A DNA stretch of 64,000 bases from Atopobiaceae bacterium (GTDB taxonomy: Bacteria; Actinomycetota; Coriobacteriia; Coriobacteriales; Atopobiaceae): positions 1-64,000 of the forward strand of contig JAFWMH010000070.1 in the NCBI GenBank assembly GCA_017510785.1. Reading direction: 5' to 3'. The translations under genes were made by a program, and so were the position numbers. Below, piece after piece: positions 7,359 through 17,142 of the stretch. Positions within the stretch are counted from its first letter, which is position 1, and every line of letters starts with the position of its first letter. Below the pieces are notes generated by a model. That model ran no database searches. It was not told the origin of the DNA and worked only from the letters and a program-made list of their open reading frames with translations.

Positions 7359-9981
7359 CTATGACTGGCTTGCCAAGAGCTGCTTAGCGGTGCTGTAGTA
7401 GTGATAGAGCGACGCTATGGCGTTGTTAGCAACATCTCCGTAGGTGCCGTTGAACACTACATATGCATAGGTTAGGGGTTCGATGTTCACAGTAAAGGAC
7501 TTACCGCCGACTGAGCCCGTAACGGAAACGGTGTCGCCAAGCTGTGCTGCTTTGATGCGGTCCACGCGGATGCGGTACCTGCTGCCCACTTTCTCGGCCG
7601 TGTATTGCTGGTTGTTGAACGTGGCGGTGGCGTTGAGTTCGGCACCGCCCGCGGGGGCGAAGAAGAGGTCGAAGGTCGTATACGAGTCGAGGCTCAAAGA
7701 ACACGTAACACCGGCGTCCGATGCGCCTTCTCCCGATAGGCTGGGTTTGAAGTTCTGCACGCCTGTACGCGCGGCATTCGCGTCGAGTTCGTAGGAGAGG
7801 CCCATCTCTGCGTAATCCGTGCCTATAGTCCAGTCGTGTGCGGAAGCGAGATATGGCTGCATGTAGTGGCCGTAGTTAGCGATGGCCTTCATGCAGGCCT
7901 TCTCGGCGTCGGCGAGATTCATGTCCAGTGCTGCCTCCACGTAGTCTTTCACCGAATAGGAGTAAGTTACTGTTTCGTTTTCGCCGTAGGTGAAGGTGCA
8001 GGTGATGGGTTCAGCCATCTCGATTGAGCTCAGTTCGAAGTCGAAGGCATAGCGGCTATTGGGCTGGTCGGGTGTGGCTTCTGCGATGGTAATGGGCTGT
8101 GACGTACGGGTGCCCTTTCCTTCGATGGAGAAGACCGCGGATGCGTTGGTGTCGTCAAACCCAGTGGGCACTGTAAGCCAGAACCTCATTTTGATTTGTT
8201 CTCCGAGCAGAAGCTGCGCGCTCGTGAACTTTGGCTCCGTCGCAACGACCGCGTCCCCTACGGTGACCTCGCACGTCTGCGTAACCTCGCTTGACTGGTC
8301 AGCTTGGCATGCCAGGGTCGCGTCGCCCATCGTACAGGTGATGGTGGCCGTTCCTTCGCCAATCGCTACGACGGTACCGTCAGCGCAAACGTATGCAACG
8401 TCCGTGTTGGAGGAGGTCCACCTAGATGCCAGCGGGTTTATGGTATTCGGGGAGACGTTTTGCACCGCGAGCTAAGCGGTTTTGCCAACGTTTAGGGAAA
8501 GCGTCGGGTCGGAGAGGTTGAAGGATTCGACTTGGGTTTTGGTGTGGTGGTAATACGTTGCGTCTGGTAGAGGCTCAAACGCTTCCCAGTAGGTGTTGTC
8601 GTATTCGTCGAAAGAATCACTCGATGCATAGATTTTGCTATTCGTATCCTTATTATGGTAGTTGACATGTGCCGATTTTGCGGGCTTTGCTTCCTTATCT
8701 AGTGCTTCGATAAACGCGTCGCTCTTGAGGAAATAGTTGTAGCCGATGAATTCGGGGTCAAAAAAAGTGCCAATTCTCGTTAACGCCAGAAAAGATCTTT
8801 TGAGTGTAATTGCCATATTCATACCAATTATCCAAGTCCCACGTCGCGTCTACGTTATACCACTCGCCATCAATCTGAACGTGGTTCCATCCATGGTGAT
8901 CGACAGGGTTGGATACGTATTCACAGGGTATGCCGCATTGGTCCATCAGTAGCTTGAACGCATACGATATGCCTTGGCACACGCCGCTGTGCTCGACGAG
9001 GGGGCCATAGGCGCAATACGGATAGAACGGGTCGTGAGCGGTGAGAACGGCTCCATACGTTGTGAGGTCAGTGGCGCCTGACCAATTGCCGGAGGGATTT
9101 GAAGTATAGGTAGCAGAGTCATACGTTACATGAGCGACCAGAAAATCCTGGGCGGCTTTTGCTTTTTGTAGGTCGGTTCCGTTAGCTGGAATCCAGGACA
9201 TAGCGTGCGCGATGCCTCTTGCCATCTTTTGTCGCATGGCGAGGATGTCGGCAAGGGACTTATCGGTGAACAGGTACCGAGCTTGGAACGTCTGTGTGGG
9301 AGTGGTCCACGGTCCGTTCCAGCTAGTCCCAACATCGAACAATTCTGGATGCTGGAGGAGGATTTCGTCAAGAAGGTTGTCGAGATCGTCGCTGCTGATG
9401 TTGTAGGAGGACACGTCGAGCACGTCAGTTTTGCGATTGACGATTTGATCGAGGATCTTTGCTGCAAGTTCGGGATACTGATTGATGAGGCTGTCGTCCG
9501 GTTGTGCGCTTTGCGCGATGGCTTCGGCGGCCAAATCCTCATCGATTTCGGCGACGTAAGCTTCCGGCTCGTTGAGCGTCTCTTCATCTGTTGTCGTGTC
9601 GTTCGGGACGACGCTTTTGTCTTCGGGCGTGCCTTTGTCCTCGTTACTGGTACCGCTATCTTTATTGTTGGTATCCATGTTCTCGGGGGTAGTTACGTCG
9701 CTTTCGGGGATGGCGTGTTTGTCGTTGTTGGCGGCCTTTTCGGCTTCGGCTTTGTTAGCTTGCTCTGCAACGAAAGTGTCCGAATCGTTTTCGGAGACGC
9801 CATCGTCTTCAGTTACGACCGTTGAATCATCGGCGATTTCGGTTGCATAACCGACTCCGAAGGTTGCGAGTCCCAGCGCGACCATGAGTAGGAGCGAGGC
9901 AAAGAGCCTGAGCGTTATCGAACCTCCTTCGCCTTTCGCTTCGAACCGCTTATGACCCTCATGTCGACCACCCCTTTTCAT
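7359..9981 (-). pseudogene. Secreted transglutaminase-like / Big_2 surface protein, broken
   Basis: Three reading segments make one gene of about 870 codons. Segment 1 (9981 down to about 8766) has a signal-type helix (LRLFASLLLMVALGLATF), an acidic disordered stretch, and a transglutaminase-like domain with catalytic Cys in HSGVCQGISYAF, His in DHHGWNH and Asp in DATWD. At a run of seven T (minus strand, 8760-8766) the frame shifts; six T would continue as FFDPEFIGYNYF. Segment 2 then begins a Big_2 Ig-like domain (LSLNVGKTA) and meets TAG at 8472-8474. Segment 3 continues in the same frame (NVSPNTINPLASRWTSSNTD) to 7359. The start is taken at 9981, after AAAGG; an upstream ATG at 10041 lacks a site. 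Two lesions argue for inactivation, though the T7 tract could be phase-variable. Confidence 0.8.
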
Positions 9982-10108
9982 AGTGCCTTTAGTTAACGAT
10001 ACTGTAGCAATTGGGCAGCTTACTTTGCATGCTAACGGCAAGTGTTTATCTTCCGTTTAGCGTTGAGTTTGGGTGGGTATTCGCTGCTTGCAACGACATG
10101 TCGTAAGC

Positions 10109-10169
10109 TGTGTGCTGGAGGGGCCGCTTAGCGGACAAAACCCTGCCTAAGTGGCGCCCGCAGCACACA
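10109..10169. repeat. 61-bp nested palindrome, single unit
   Basis: Outer arms TGTGTGCTG (10109-10117) and CAGCACACA (10161-10169) are perfect inverted repeats. The inner arms GGGCCGCTTAGC and GCCTAAGTGGCGCCC are imperfectly paired around ACAAAACC. The same design recurs three times in tandem at 56475-56666. It lies between two minus-strand genes, near the upstream end of the broken surface gene. Confidence 0.65.
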
Positions 10170-10233
10170 GGTTGGAGACTGCGTGTCGATGGGCCGTTTG
10201 CCAATAGCTGCACTATTACTCATTGGGAATACT

Positions 10234-11580
10234 TTAGACAACCGCGCGATAAGGTTGCAAGACGAATCGGCTTGCAACAGACGCTTTTGTCGTCAACTCC
10301 TCCTTATGTGGGAGTAGCAAGTCGTAAAGGTTCACGTGAAGACCGCAATAGTCGGGGCAGACGTGCTCAAGAACTGCCACGCAGCTTTCGGTGGTGAACT
10401 GTGCGATCCAGCGTGTCTCCTTGAGAAGCTGCTCAAGCCATGCTTCGATGTAGTCCATGCCCATGAGGAGCGTATCTACCGGCTCGCTCAGCTGGTAGTC
10501 AATGCTGCAAGAAACCTCGTGGGCGGCGAAACGCATGTCGTAAAGTTTCTTCAATTTGCCCAAACTGGTTAGTGTGTCGCGCAATGCAATGTTGGGAATG
10601 GGCGGCATAGTAGATAAAATCTCGCATCGTAATTTGAGTGCTGTGTCCACACGTTTTTCGAGTATGGCGAGTCCCTCGTGCCATAGGTCGATGGGGTCGG
10701 CGGAGTTGAGGACGCGGACGACCTCTTCGGGCGTTGCGTCCAAAATCCCTGGCGCATAGGCAACGGGACGCTGAACTCCGCCGAGACTTCGAGCACCGCC
10801 CGCAATCCCTAGCACGTAGGCAACGGAAGTCGCAAGTTGCTGGGCCTCGAATGCCGAGATGGAGGACGAGTCGTCCATGCAGTAGAGCTTGGCAACATAG
10901 GTCAACAGCTTTGCGAAAGCAGCGCACGCCCGTGCGATTTCGGCCTTATGTGCCGGGTGGCTCCAATCGCTAATCGTCCCAGTCATCTCCGTCCCATCCT
11001 GATGCCGTCTCGTACGTGTTCCACCGTGCGGGGTCGAGGGGGATGTGCCATCCAAGCTATGGTCCAAGGTCTCTACGCCCCATTCCGCCTGGCTAAAGGA
11101 GTACGCGCGCCCTTCGTCGTCGACGATGCGGTATTTCGCGAGGCGCTCCTCGTTTTGCGCGCGGACGTATGCTTCCGAGTATGCCATGAGCTCATCGGCG
11201 GACATAGCCGCAACCTCGGCGGCATCGCCCTGTCCGTCAAAGCTGTTGCGGATCGCTTCGACGATTTCCTCGTCCGGCACTTCTATGGGAAGCTCGTCAC
11301 GGAGGTAGTAAAAGGCATTCTGCAAACGAGCGAGTGTTGCGGCGGCGTTTGTCTGTGTTAAGTAAGGAGACTCACCAATTTCCTCGGCTATAGCAACGAC
11401 TGCCGGAGTGCCGAATTCCACACGTTCGACTGCGAGCAGAGCCTCGGTTCGTTGCTCCTCGAGTGCACGAGCGTCCTCGAGTGTAATGAAGACGCCCGCC
11501 TTCTCGATGCATCTGTTGATTGCGTCTAACATTGATTCCGGGGTTTGTGCCAATACAAGCAACGCTTCGTTCGCTTCCAT
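10234..11580 (-). CDS. DUF6323/DUF6179-type fused protein of unknown function
   Basis: 448 residues. The first 140 resemble DUF6323 (LVLAQTPESMLDAINRCIEK, VEFGTPAVVAIAEEIGESPYL, QNAFYYLRDEL), and the rest resembles DUF6179 (DPIDLWHEGLAILEKRVDTA, KLKKLYDMRFAAHEVSCSID). In many Clostridia these are two neighbouring genes, so a fusion supports joint function. It is soluble, has no signal peptide and no known catalytic motif. The start is taken at 11580 because GGAAGGG (11590-11596) is nine bases upstream; two ATGs at 11586 and 11589 lie too close to that site. A fragment of the same gene lies at 1728-1885. The family assignment is from memory and should be confirmed. Confidence 0.65.
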   Translation of the reverse strand: MEANEALLVLAQTPESMLDAINRCIEKAGVFITLEDARALEEQRTEALLAVERVEFGTPAVVAIAEEIGESPYLTQTNAAATLARLQNAFYYLRDELPIEVPDEEIVEAIRNSFDGQGDAAEVAAMSADELMAYSEAYVRAQNEERLAKYRIVDDEGRAYSFSQAEWGVETLDHSLDGTSPSTPHGGTRTRRHQDGTEMTGTISDWSHPAHKAEIARACAAFAKLLTYVAKLYCMDDSSSISAFEAQQLATSVAYVLGIAGGARSLGGVQRPVAYAPGILDATPEEVVRVLNSADPIDLWHEGLAILEKRVDTALKLRCEILSTMPPIPNIALRDTLTSLGKLKKLYDMRFAAHEVSCSIDYQLSEPVDTLLMGMDYIEAWLEQLLKETRWIAQFTTESCVAVLEHVCPDYCGLHVNLYDLLLPHKEELTTKASVASRFVLQPYRAVV

Positions 11581-12043
11581 ACGCATCATCCCTTCCAAAA
11601 CGTGGTCAATGCTTATTACCTCCAACATGTCGGGAATGCAAGACTGCAAATTCGGACAGAGATGTGGTAATGTGCAACATGCCAAACCACTATGGTTGGT
11701 ACTTTTTGAGATTATCCAGACACAAAGATTCTTGGAGTTTACATTTGGGCAATAAATTCGGAAAGGATTCTGGGTACACTTACTGTAGGAGCAGGAACTC
11801 GAGGACATCGCCGGTGGCCGCGCGAACCCCGGCAAGCATAAACTCATTTGGGACTAGTCGATAATAGATAAAAGATAATAGAGTCGATGGTGTGCTGATT
11901 TTTCGGCACGCTATTCAACACGCCATGGGGCGCCGCCGGGAGAGGTGAGCGTCCCTTTTTTGTTGGGACAGTACCGATTCGACGAGACTGTTTATTGAGC
12001 GTAGAATGTCGAGGCAACACACCCCGTGAGACTGGAGCGAACC

Positions 12044-12568
12044 ATGGACCTGATTCCAAGTTTTACTGTTGATCACACAAGAATTGTTCCCGGCATTTAC
12101 GAGAGCCGCGTAGATGTCATGGGAAGCGAATGCGTTACAACCTTCGACGTACGGCTCAAAAAGCCGAATGCAGAGCCGGCCATAGCGCCTGCCGCCATGC
12201 ATACCATGGAACACATCGTGGCTACATACCTCAGAAATCATCCTGTATGGAAGGACGAGCTCGTATATTGGGGCCCGATGGGGTGTCTTACCGGCTTTTA
12301 TCTCATCGTTAAGGGGCGTCCGGCCGCGTCGGAGATGTATCCCATTATGTTGGAGTCGTTCCAGCATATGAGCGAGTTCGAGGGCGAGGTGCCTGGGGCG
12401 ACACCAGAGAATTGTGGCAACTATTTGATGCATGACCTACCCATGGCGAAGTGGGAAGCTGCGAGATACGTGGAGTATTTGACGAGCGCCAACAAGAACC
12501 TCATATTCGAGTATCCGAAGGTGGAGCGTTTGGAGCTTGAGGACGGCCAGCAGTTCTTCGATTCGTGA
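12044..12568 (+). CDS. luxS: S-ribosylhomocysteine lyase LuxS
   Basis: 174 residues, full family length. LuxS splits S-ribosylhomocysteine to homocysteine and DPD, the precursor of autoinducer-2, in the activated methyl cycle. The metal ligands are visible: HTMEH (His53, His57, with catalytic Glu56) and Cys124 in PENCGNYLMHD. The catalytic Cys81 lies in GPMGCLTGFY. The start at 12044 (MDLIPSF) matches the family and follows TGGAG; an in-frame GTG at 12026 would only add six residues. It stands alone, with no pfs or metabolic partner beside it, but metA lies elsewhere in the window. A short GCACAC-GTGTGC hairpin (12577-12594) follows. Confidence 0.97.
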   Translation: MDLIPSFTVDHTRIVPGIYESRVDVMGSECVTTFDVRLKKPNAEPAIAPAAMHTMEHIVATYLRNHPVWKDELVYWGPMGCLTGFYLIVKGRPAASEMYPIMLESFQHMSEFEGEVPGATPENCGNYLMHDLPMAKWEAARYVEYLTSANKNLIFEYPKVERLELEDGQQFFDS

Positions 12569-12896
12569 TGCCGATCGCACACTTCCGCGTGTGCACGCTG
12601 CCGATTGCGCGTGAAATAAAGAGGCGGGCGATGCCTCGGAACTGTTTAGAGCGGCTGACGCAGCTCTTTACGAAACAAAACGTTTTGGGAAACACGGAGT
12701 TACCTTCTACGAGGGGTAGGGTAAATGAGACAAGCTCTCTGCGGGTTTTCTCATTGCGGTGTTAGTCCAACCAAAGGCTTGACAACGCTCACTAGTGGGT
12801 TTAGTTTGTTCGCCGATGAATACTCGCACGTGGGGACGAGTTGGTATAACCTCCCGTGCCAGTGACATTCTTTTGGCAACGAAGGAAGGAATTCAG
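12569..12896. other. luxS-glgA intergenic region
   Basis: No gene is seen in these 328 bases. After the luxS stop there is a small hairpin (12577-12594). A TTGACA box at 12779-12784, close to glgA, suggests its promoter. The rest shows no strong structure. Confidence 0.5.
12779..12807 (+). promoter_or_regulatory. Possible promoter of glgA
   Basis: A perfect -35 box TTGACA (12779-12784) is followed 17 bases later by a weak -10 box TAGTTT (12802-12807). It lies 90 bases before the glgA start. The -10 match is only three of six, so this is tentative. Confidence 0.35.
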
Positions 12897-14765
12897 ATGC
12901 CAGTTAAGAGGACCGACGAGACGGCCGAGGCCGCCAAGACGACGACGGCTGCTGCCAAGAAGCCTGCCGCAAAGGCGACGGCTGCCAAGAAGCCTGCCGC
13001 CAAGAAGACGACTACGGCCAGGAAGCCTGCCGCAAAGAGGACCACGACCGCCAAGAAGGCTACCACCGCTGCCAAGAAGGCCACCACGGCAACGAAGAAG
13101 GCTGCCACTACGGCCAAGAAGGAAACTACCGCCAAGAAGGCCGCGGCCAAGGTTGTGGAAAAGGTAGAGGAGAAGGTGGAAGAGAAGGTAGAGAAGATCG
13201 TCGAGGCTGCTGCTCCGGCACCCGCACCTGCTCCCGAGCCCGAGCCCGCTCCCGAGCCCGCGCCTGAGCCCGCGCCTGAGCCCGCGCCTGAGCCCGAGCC
13301 GCCGATGCCCGAGCCGCGCCGCAGCGTTGCCTTCATCGGCTCCGAGTGCTATCCGTTCGTAAAAACGGGCGGCCTGGGCGACGTTATGTATGCCCTGCCC
13401 AAGGCGCTTGTTAAGCTTAACTGCGACGTAAAGGTAATCCTTCCGAACTACGGCATCATCAAGCCGGAGTGGAAGGAAAAGATGGTGTTCCGCGGCTCCT
13501 TCGATATGGACCTTTGCTCCGATGGCCGCTCCTTCTACGTGGGCATCATGGAGTACGTGTGGGACGGCGTCGTGTACGACTTCATCGACAACGAGGAGTT
13601 CTTCGCGGGCGGCAATCCCTACACTAACCTCGTGGACGACATCCCCAAGTTCTGCTACTTCGGCAAGGCAGCGCTTGCGGCTCTCAACTACATGGACTGG
13701 ATTCCCGACGTCATCCACTGCCACGACTGGCAGGCGGGCCTCGTTCCCGTGTACCTGCGCGAGATGTTCGCGAACACCGAGCTCGCTCGCTCCAAGGTTG
13801 TTACCACGATTCACAACCTTCGCTTCCAGGGCAAGTACAACATCCCCACGCTCAAGTACTGGTCCAACCTGCCCGACTCCGCCTTCAACATGGGCGCTCT
13901 GCAGGAGGAGTGGACTGAGGCTAACATGCTCAAGGGCGGCCTTGCCTACTCCGACGCCATCACCACGGTGAGCAACACTTACGCTGGCGAGATTCAAACT
14001 GCCGAGTACGGCGAGGGCCTTGACGCGCACCTGCGTCACCACTCCAACAAGCTGCGCGGCATCGTTAACGGCATCGACGTGGACATTTGGAATCCCGCAA
14101 CCGATAAGCTCCTCGACGCTCCTTATGGCATCGAGAACGCCATCGAGGGCAAGAAGGCCAGCAAGCGCGCCCTGCAAAAGGCGCTCGGCCTTTACGAGGA
14201 CGAGGGCAAGTTCGTCATTGGCCTCATTTCGCGTCTCACCAACCAGAAGGGCCTCGACCTCGTGAGCTCCATTGCCTCGAGCCTCATCGACGGTAACACC
14301 CAGCTGGTAATTCTGGGCACCGGCGACGCCGAGTACGAAAACGCCTTCCGTTGTCTCGAGAACGACCACAAGGGCGAGGTTTGCGCGTACATCGCCTACG
14401 ACGAGGCGCTCTCGCACAAGATCTACGCCGGCTGCGACGCCTTCCTGGTTCCCTCGAAGTTCGAGCCCTGCGGCCTTACGCAGCTCATTTCCATGCGCTA
14501 CGGCTCCGCTCCCATCGTGCGCGAGACGGGCGGCCTCAAGGACACCGTCGAGCCGTACAACATGTTCGAGGACACCGGCAATGGCTTCACCTTCGATCGC
14601 TACGACGCTGGTCTGCTCTACGATGCCATCAACCGTGCAAAGACGCTCTACTTCGAGGCGCGCGAGAACTGGGACAAGATGGTTATTCGCGACATGGAGA
14701 AGGACGTTTCGTGGGCAAAGTCGGCCGCGCAGTATCGCGACCTGTACCTGCAGCTCACCCAGTAA
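12897..14765 (+). CDS. glgA: Glycogen synthase with histone-H1-like N-terminal extension
   Basis: 622 residues; ordinary bacterial GlgA is about 480. Residues 141-622 are a complete GT5 glycogen synthase that extends alpha-1,4-glucan from ADP-glucose: KTGGLGDVMY at 156-165 is the nucleotide-sugar loop, and SRLTNQKGLDL plus SKFEPCGLTQL are the C-terminal Rossmann motifs with catalytic Glu. Residues 1-85 consist of Ala/Lys/Thr repeats (AAKKPAAKATAAKKPAAKK) like the tail of histone H1 or actinobacterial HU. Residues 86-103 are VEEK coiled-coil repeats and 104-140 are Pro-Glu-Ala repeats acting as a linker. The start at 12897 has AAGGAAGGAA just upstream and keeps the whole extension in frame. 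No other glg gene is nearby. The extension could bind polyanions such as nucleic acid or polyphosphate; that is inference. Confidence 0.95.
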   Translation: MPVKRTDETAEAAKTTTAAAKKPAAKATAAKKPAAKKTTTARKPAAKRTTTAKKATTAAKKATTATKKAATTAKKETTAKKAAAKVVEKVEEKVEEKVEKIVEAAAPAPAPAPEPEPAPEPAPEPAPEPAPEPEPPMPEPRRSVAFIGSECYPFVKTGGLGDVMYALPKALVKLNCDVKVILPNYGIIKPEWKEKMVFRGSFDMDLCSDGRSFYVGIMEYVWDGVVYDFIDNEEFFAGGNPYTNLVDDIPKFCYFGKAALAALNYMDWIPDVIHCHDWQAGLVPVYLREMFANTELARSKVVTTIHNLRFQGKYNIPTLKYWSNLPDSAFNMGALQEEWTEANMLKGGLAYSDAITTVSNTYAGEIQTAEYGEGLDAHLRHHSNKLRGIVNGIDVDIWNPATDKLLDAPYGIENAIEGKKASKRALQKALGLYEDEGKFVIGLISRLTNQKGLDLVSSIASSLIDGNTQLVILGTGDAEYENAFRCLENDHKGEVCAYIAYDEALSHKIYAGCDAFLVPSKFEPCGLTQLISMRYGSAPIVRETGGLKDTVEPYNMFEDTGNGFTFDRYDAGLLYDAINRAKTLYFEARENWDKMVIRDMEKDVSWAKSAAQYRDLYLQLTQ

Positions 14766-14791
14766 CCTTTGCCGTAGATAAACCCTAGCGC

Positions 14792-14824
14792 AAGGCCGCG
14801 GAGGTGTGAATCCTTCGCGGCCTT
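14792..14824 (+). terminator. Intrinsic terminator after glgA
   Basis: AAGGCCGCGGAGG (14792-14804) pairs with CCTTCGCGGCCTT (14812-14824) over 13 positions with one G-T pair and is followed by GTTTCG. It lies between glgA and the convergent udk gene and may serve both. Confidence 0.75.
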
Positions 14825-14890
14825 GTTTCGTAATGGAGCTAAATGCGTAGTTGATGGTGACCGTAGGTCGTGGTTCAGGCCGTAGTGTTG

Positions 14891-15511
14891 TTAGCGCGTT
14901 CCGAGATGAGCCTCGATGCGGTTTACCAGCATGTCGAGGGCGACGGGATTGCGCTCGCCGGTGGGCACAATAACGTCGGCGAATCGCTTGGACGGTTCCA
15001 CAAATGCCTCGTGCATCGGCTTGACGGTGGCGAGATACTGGTTAATGACGCTCTCGAGGCTGCGGCCACGCTCTTGCACGTCACGAATGATGCGGCGAAG
15101 AATGCGCACGTCGGCATCGCAATCGACGTAAACCTTTATGTCCATGAGGTCGCGCAGCTCGGGATGCACGAAGAGCACGATGCCCTCAACAATGATGACG
15201 CTCGAGGGGTGCACGATGGTGGTTTCCTCCGTGCGATCGTGAATCGAGAAGTCGTAGGTGGGTACTTCGACGGACTCGCCGCGACGTAGCGCCGCAAGAT
15301 GCTCAATAAGGAGCTCCGTCTCGTAGGCGTCGGGGTGATCGTAGTTGAGGAGCGTACGCTCCTCATACGTGAGGTCGTGATGCGCACGATAGTAGTTGTC
15401 ATGCGTTATAACGGTTACGTCTGCACCGAGTTGCGCGACGATTTGCTCGGTAATGGTGGTTTTGCCGCTACCGCTGCCACCCGCGATGCCAATCACCATG
15501 ATGTTGTCCAT
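14891..15511 (-). CDS. udk: Uridine kinase
   Basis: 206 residues, full length. It phosphorylates uridine and cytidine using a nucleoside triphosphate in pyrimidine salvage. The Walker A loop GGSGSGKTT is at residues 11-19; THDNYYRAH and NYDHPDAYE match the nucleoside-binding region; RRIIRDVQERGRS is the lid. The start at 15511 has AAGGGG seven bases upstream. It runs convergently to glgA and divergently from the murT-like gene. Confidence 0.95.
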   Translation of the reverse strand: MDNIMVIGIAGGSGSGKTTITEQIVAQLGADVTVITHDNYYRAHHDLTYEERTLLNYDHPDAYETELLIEHLAALRRGESVEVPTYDFSIHDRTEETTIVHPSSVIIVEGIVLFVHPELRDLMDIKVYVDCDADVRILRRIIRDVQERGRSLESVINQYLATVKPMHEAFVEPSKRFADVIVPTGERNPVALDMLVNRIEAHLGTR

Positions 15512-15707
15512 GCACTGCCCCTTACGGTCGGTCTGTCACTTTTATCTGCTACGCACCATTGTAAAGGGGAATTGGCGCGCGAGGGAGGCCATTTACGCAG
15601 CAGGTTGGTTGAATGTAGTTTGCGAAGGGAGGGCATGGCGTACCGCTTGCTCGCAAAGCGTCGCGCTATACTGTGGCATGCATCTAATAGGTGAGCAAGG
15701 AGAACAC

Positions 15708-17075
15708 ATGTCCATTCGAACAAACATGGCGATTGCCGCATGCAAGGCGACGCATCGCACCATGAGGATGCTCGGGCGTACGGCGCGAGCGATGCCTGGG
15801 ATGGTGGCTCTTAAGATTGATGGCAACATAATAGAAGAGCTTGCTCGCGGGCACAAAACCATAGTGATTACTGGCACAAATGGCAAAACGACCACGACGC
15901 ACATTGTGCAGCAAGCTGTAATTAACACGTACGGGACGGCTGCGTACGATCCGTCGTCCACCAACTTGGAACAGGGAATTGCCACAACGCTGTGCTTAGA
16001 CAGCACGATTGGTGGTAAGCGGGGGAGCGACTGGGCCGTAATCGAGTGCGACGAGGGCGCGTCCAAAACCATTTTGCCGGCTATGCATCCGCAGGTTATG
16101 GTTGTTACGAACCTATATCGCGACCAGGTGGATCGCTACACGAGCTGGACCACGGCGCGCGACTACATCATTACTGCGGCAAAGGCCTCTCCCGAAACGG
16201 TGCTGGTGCTCGATGCCGATTGTCAGGTAACGGCGTCCATTGCCGATGCCGTCCCAAATCGCGTGGTGTGGTTTGGCGTGGAGTGCCCAGTGTATGAGGA
16301 TGGCATAGCCGACTTCGACGAGCACGTGGAATGCGTGGAGTGTGGGGCCGAGCTCGACTTTGGTCTTCGCACGTTCGCACACCTTGGTGAGTACACGTGC
16401 GCGAGCTGCGGTCGCAAGCATCATCAAGCGAACATCGCGTGTACGGCCATTTCAAACGAATCAGAGAAAAGCTGCACGCTTACGTTGCGCATCGATGGCG
16501 TAGAGCATGTGGTGGACGCCAATGTTCGTGCGGGGTACGACGTATATAACGCGGTTGCCGCGGTTGCGGGCCTGCTCACTACAGGCATGGAGCAAGAGGA
16601 CGTGTTCCAGGCGCTGGCTCACTTTACGCATGCGGCGCACCGCTTCGAAATATTCAACATCAACGGCACGCAAACGCGACTGCTGCTCATGAAGAACACT
16701 GCCGGTTGCAATCAGCTCATAAACATGTTGCAGCAAGAAGGTGAGCCACCGGAGCGCCTCGTGTGTTTGTTGGGCGCCGAAATCATGGACGGCATTACCA
16801 CCGATTGGATACAAGACGTGCGGTGGGAGAAGATTTGTACTCCCAAAACGCAGGTTATTGTGGGTGGGCCGAAATACGAAGACATGCGCGACCGTTTACT
16901 GCGGGCGGGCATCCAGGAGTCGAACTTGCGCGTTCAGCCTAACTATGCGGCGCTTGTGGAGGAGCTTGCCGCCATTGGGAGTCCCGTCACCGTAATCGCG
17001 AACTGTTCGACGATTGAAGCGCTTCGTCTCGAGCTGGTAAGGCAGTACGAGCCGATGGACTACTGGTCGGAATAA
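15708..17075 (+). CDS. murT: MurT-like Mur ligase (lipid II isoglutaminyl synthase subunit)
   Basis: 455 residues. The ATP loop TGTNGKTTTT lies at residues 56-65, followed by a Mur-ligase central domain interrupted by a zinc ribbon (CVECG and CASCG near residues 205-235), and a DUF1727 C-terminal domain. This is the MurT layout. With the glutaminase GatD, MurT amidates the D-Glu of lipid II. The expected gatD gene is not adjacent: the next gene is a convergent aquaporin. The start at 15708 follows AAGGAG; longer open frames upstream have no support. The partner may be encoded elsewhere, or this paralogue may act differently. Confidence 0.85.
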   Translation: MSIRTNMAIAACKATHRTMRMLGRTARAMPGMVALKIDGNIIEELARGHKTIVITGTNGKTTTTHIVQQAVINTYGTAAYDPSSTNLEQGIATTLCLDSTIGGKRGSDWAVIECDEGASKTILPAMHPQVMVVTNLYRDQVDRYTSWTTARDYIITAAKASPETVLVLDADCQVTASIADAVPNRVVWFGVECPVYEDGIADFDEHVECVECGAELDFGLRTFAHLGEYTCASCGRKHHQANIACTAISNESEKSCTLTLRIDGVEHVVDANVRAGYDVYNAVAAVAGLLTTGMEQEDVFQALAHFTHAAHRFEIFNINGTQTRLLLMKNTAGCNQLINMLQQEGEPPERLVCLLGAEIMDGITTDWIQDVRWEKICTPKTQVIVGGPKYEDMRDRLLRAGIQESNLRVQPNYAALVEELAAIGSPVTVIANCSTIEALRLELVRQYEPMDYWSE

Positions 17076-17079
17076 AAAA

Positions 17080-17119
17080 GAAACCCCTTGGCCGCGTTAG
17101 ACGCATGCCAAGGGGTTTC
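17080..17119 (-). terminator. Terminator between murT-like gene and aquaporin
   Basis: GAAACCCCTTGG (17080-17091) and CCAAGGGGTTTC (17108-17119) form a perfect 12-bp stem. On the minus strand it is followed by TTTTTTATTCC, so it is a good intrinsic terminator for the aquaporin gene. On the plus strand it may also stop the murT-like transcript. Confidence 0.85.
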
Positions 17120-17142
17120 GGCTGTGGGATAACGTACTAGTA

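Noticed and set aside
12801..14417. 538-codon open frame opposite glgA
   Set aside because: Low-complexity Gly/Leu/Arg shadow of the AAKK repeats; no start signal.
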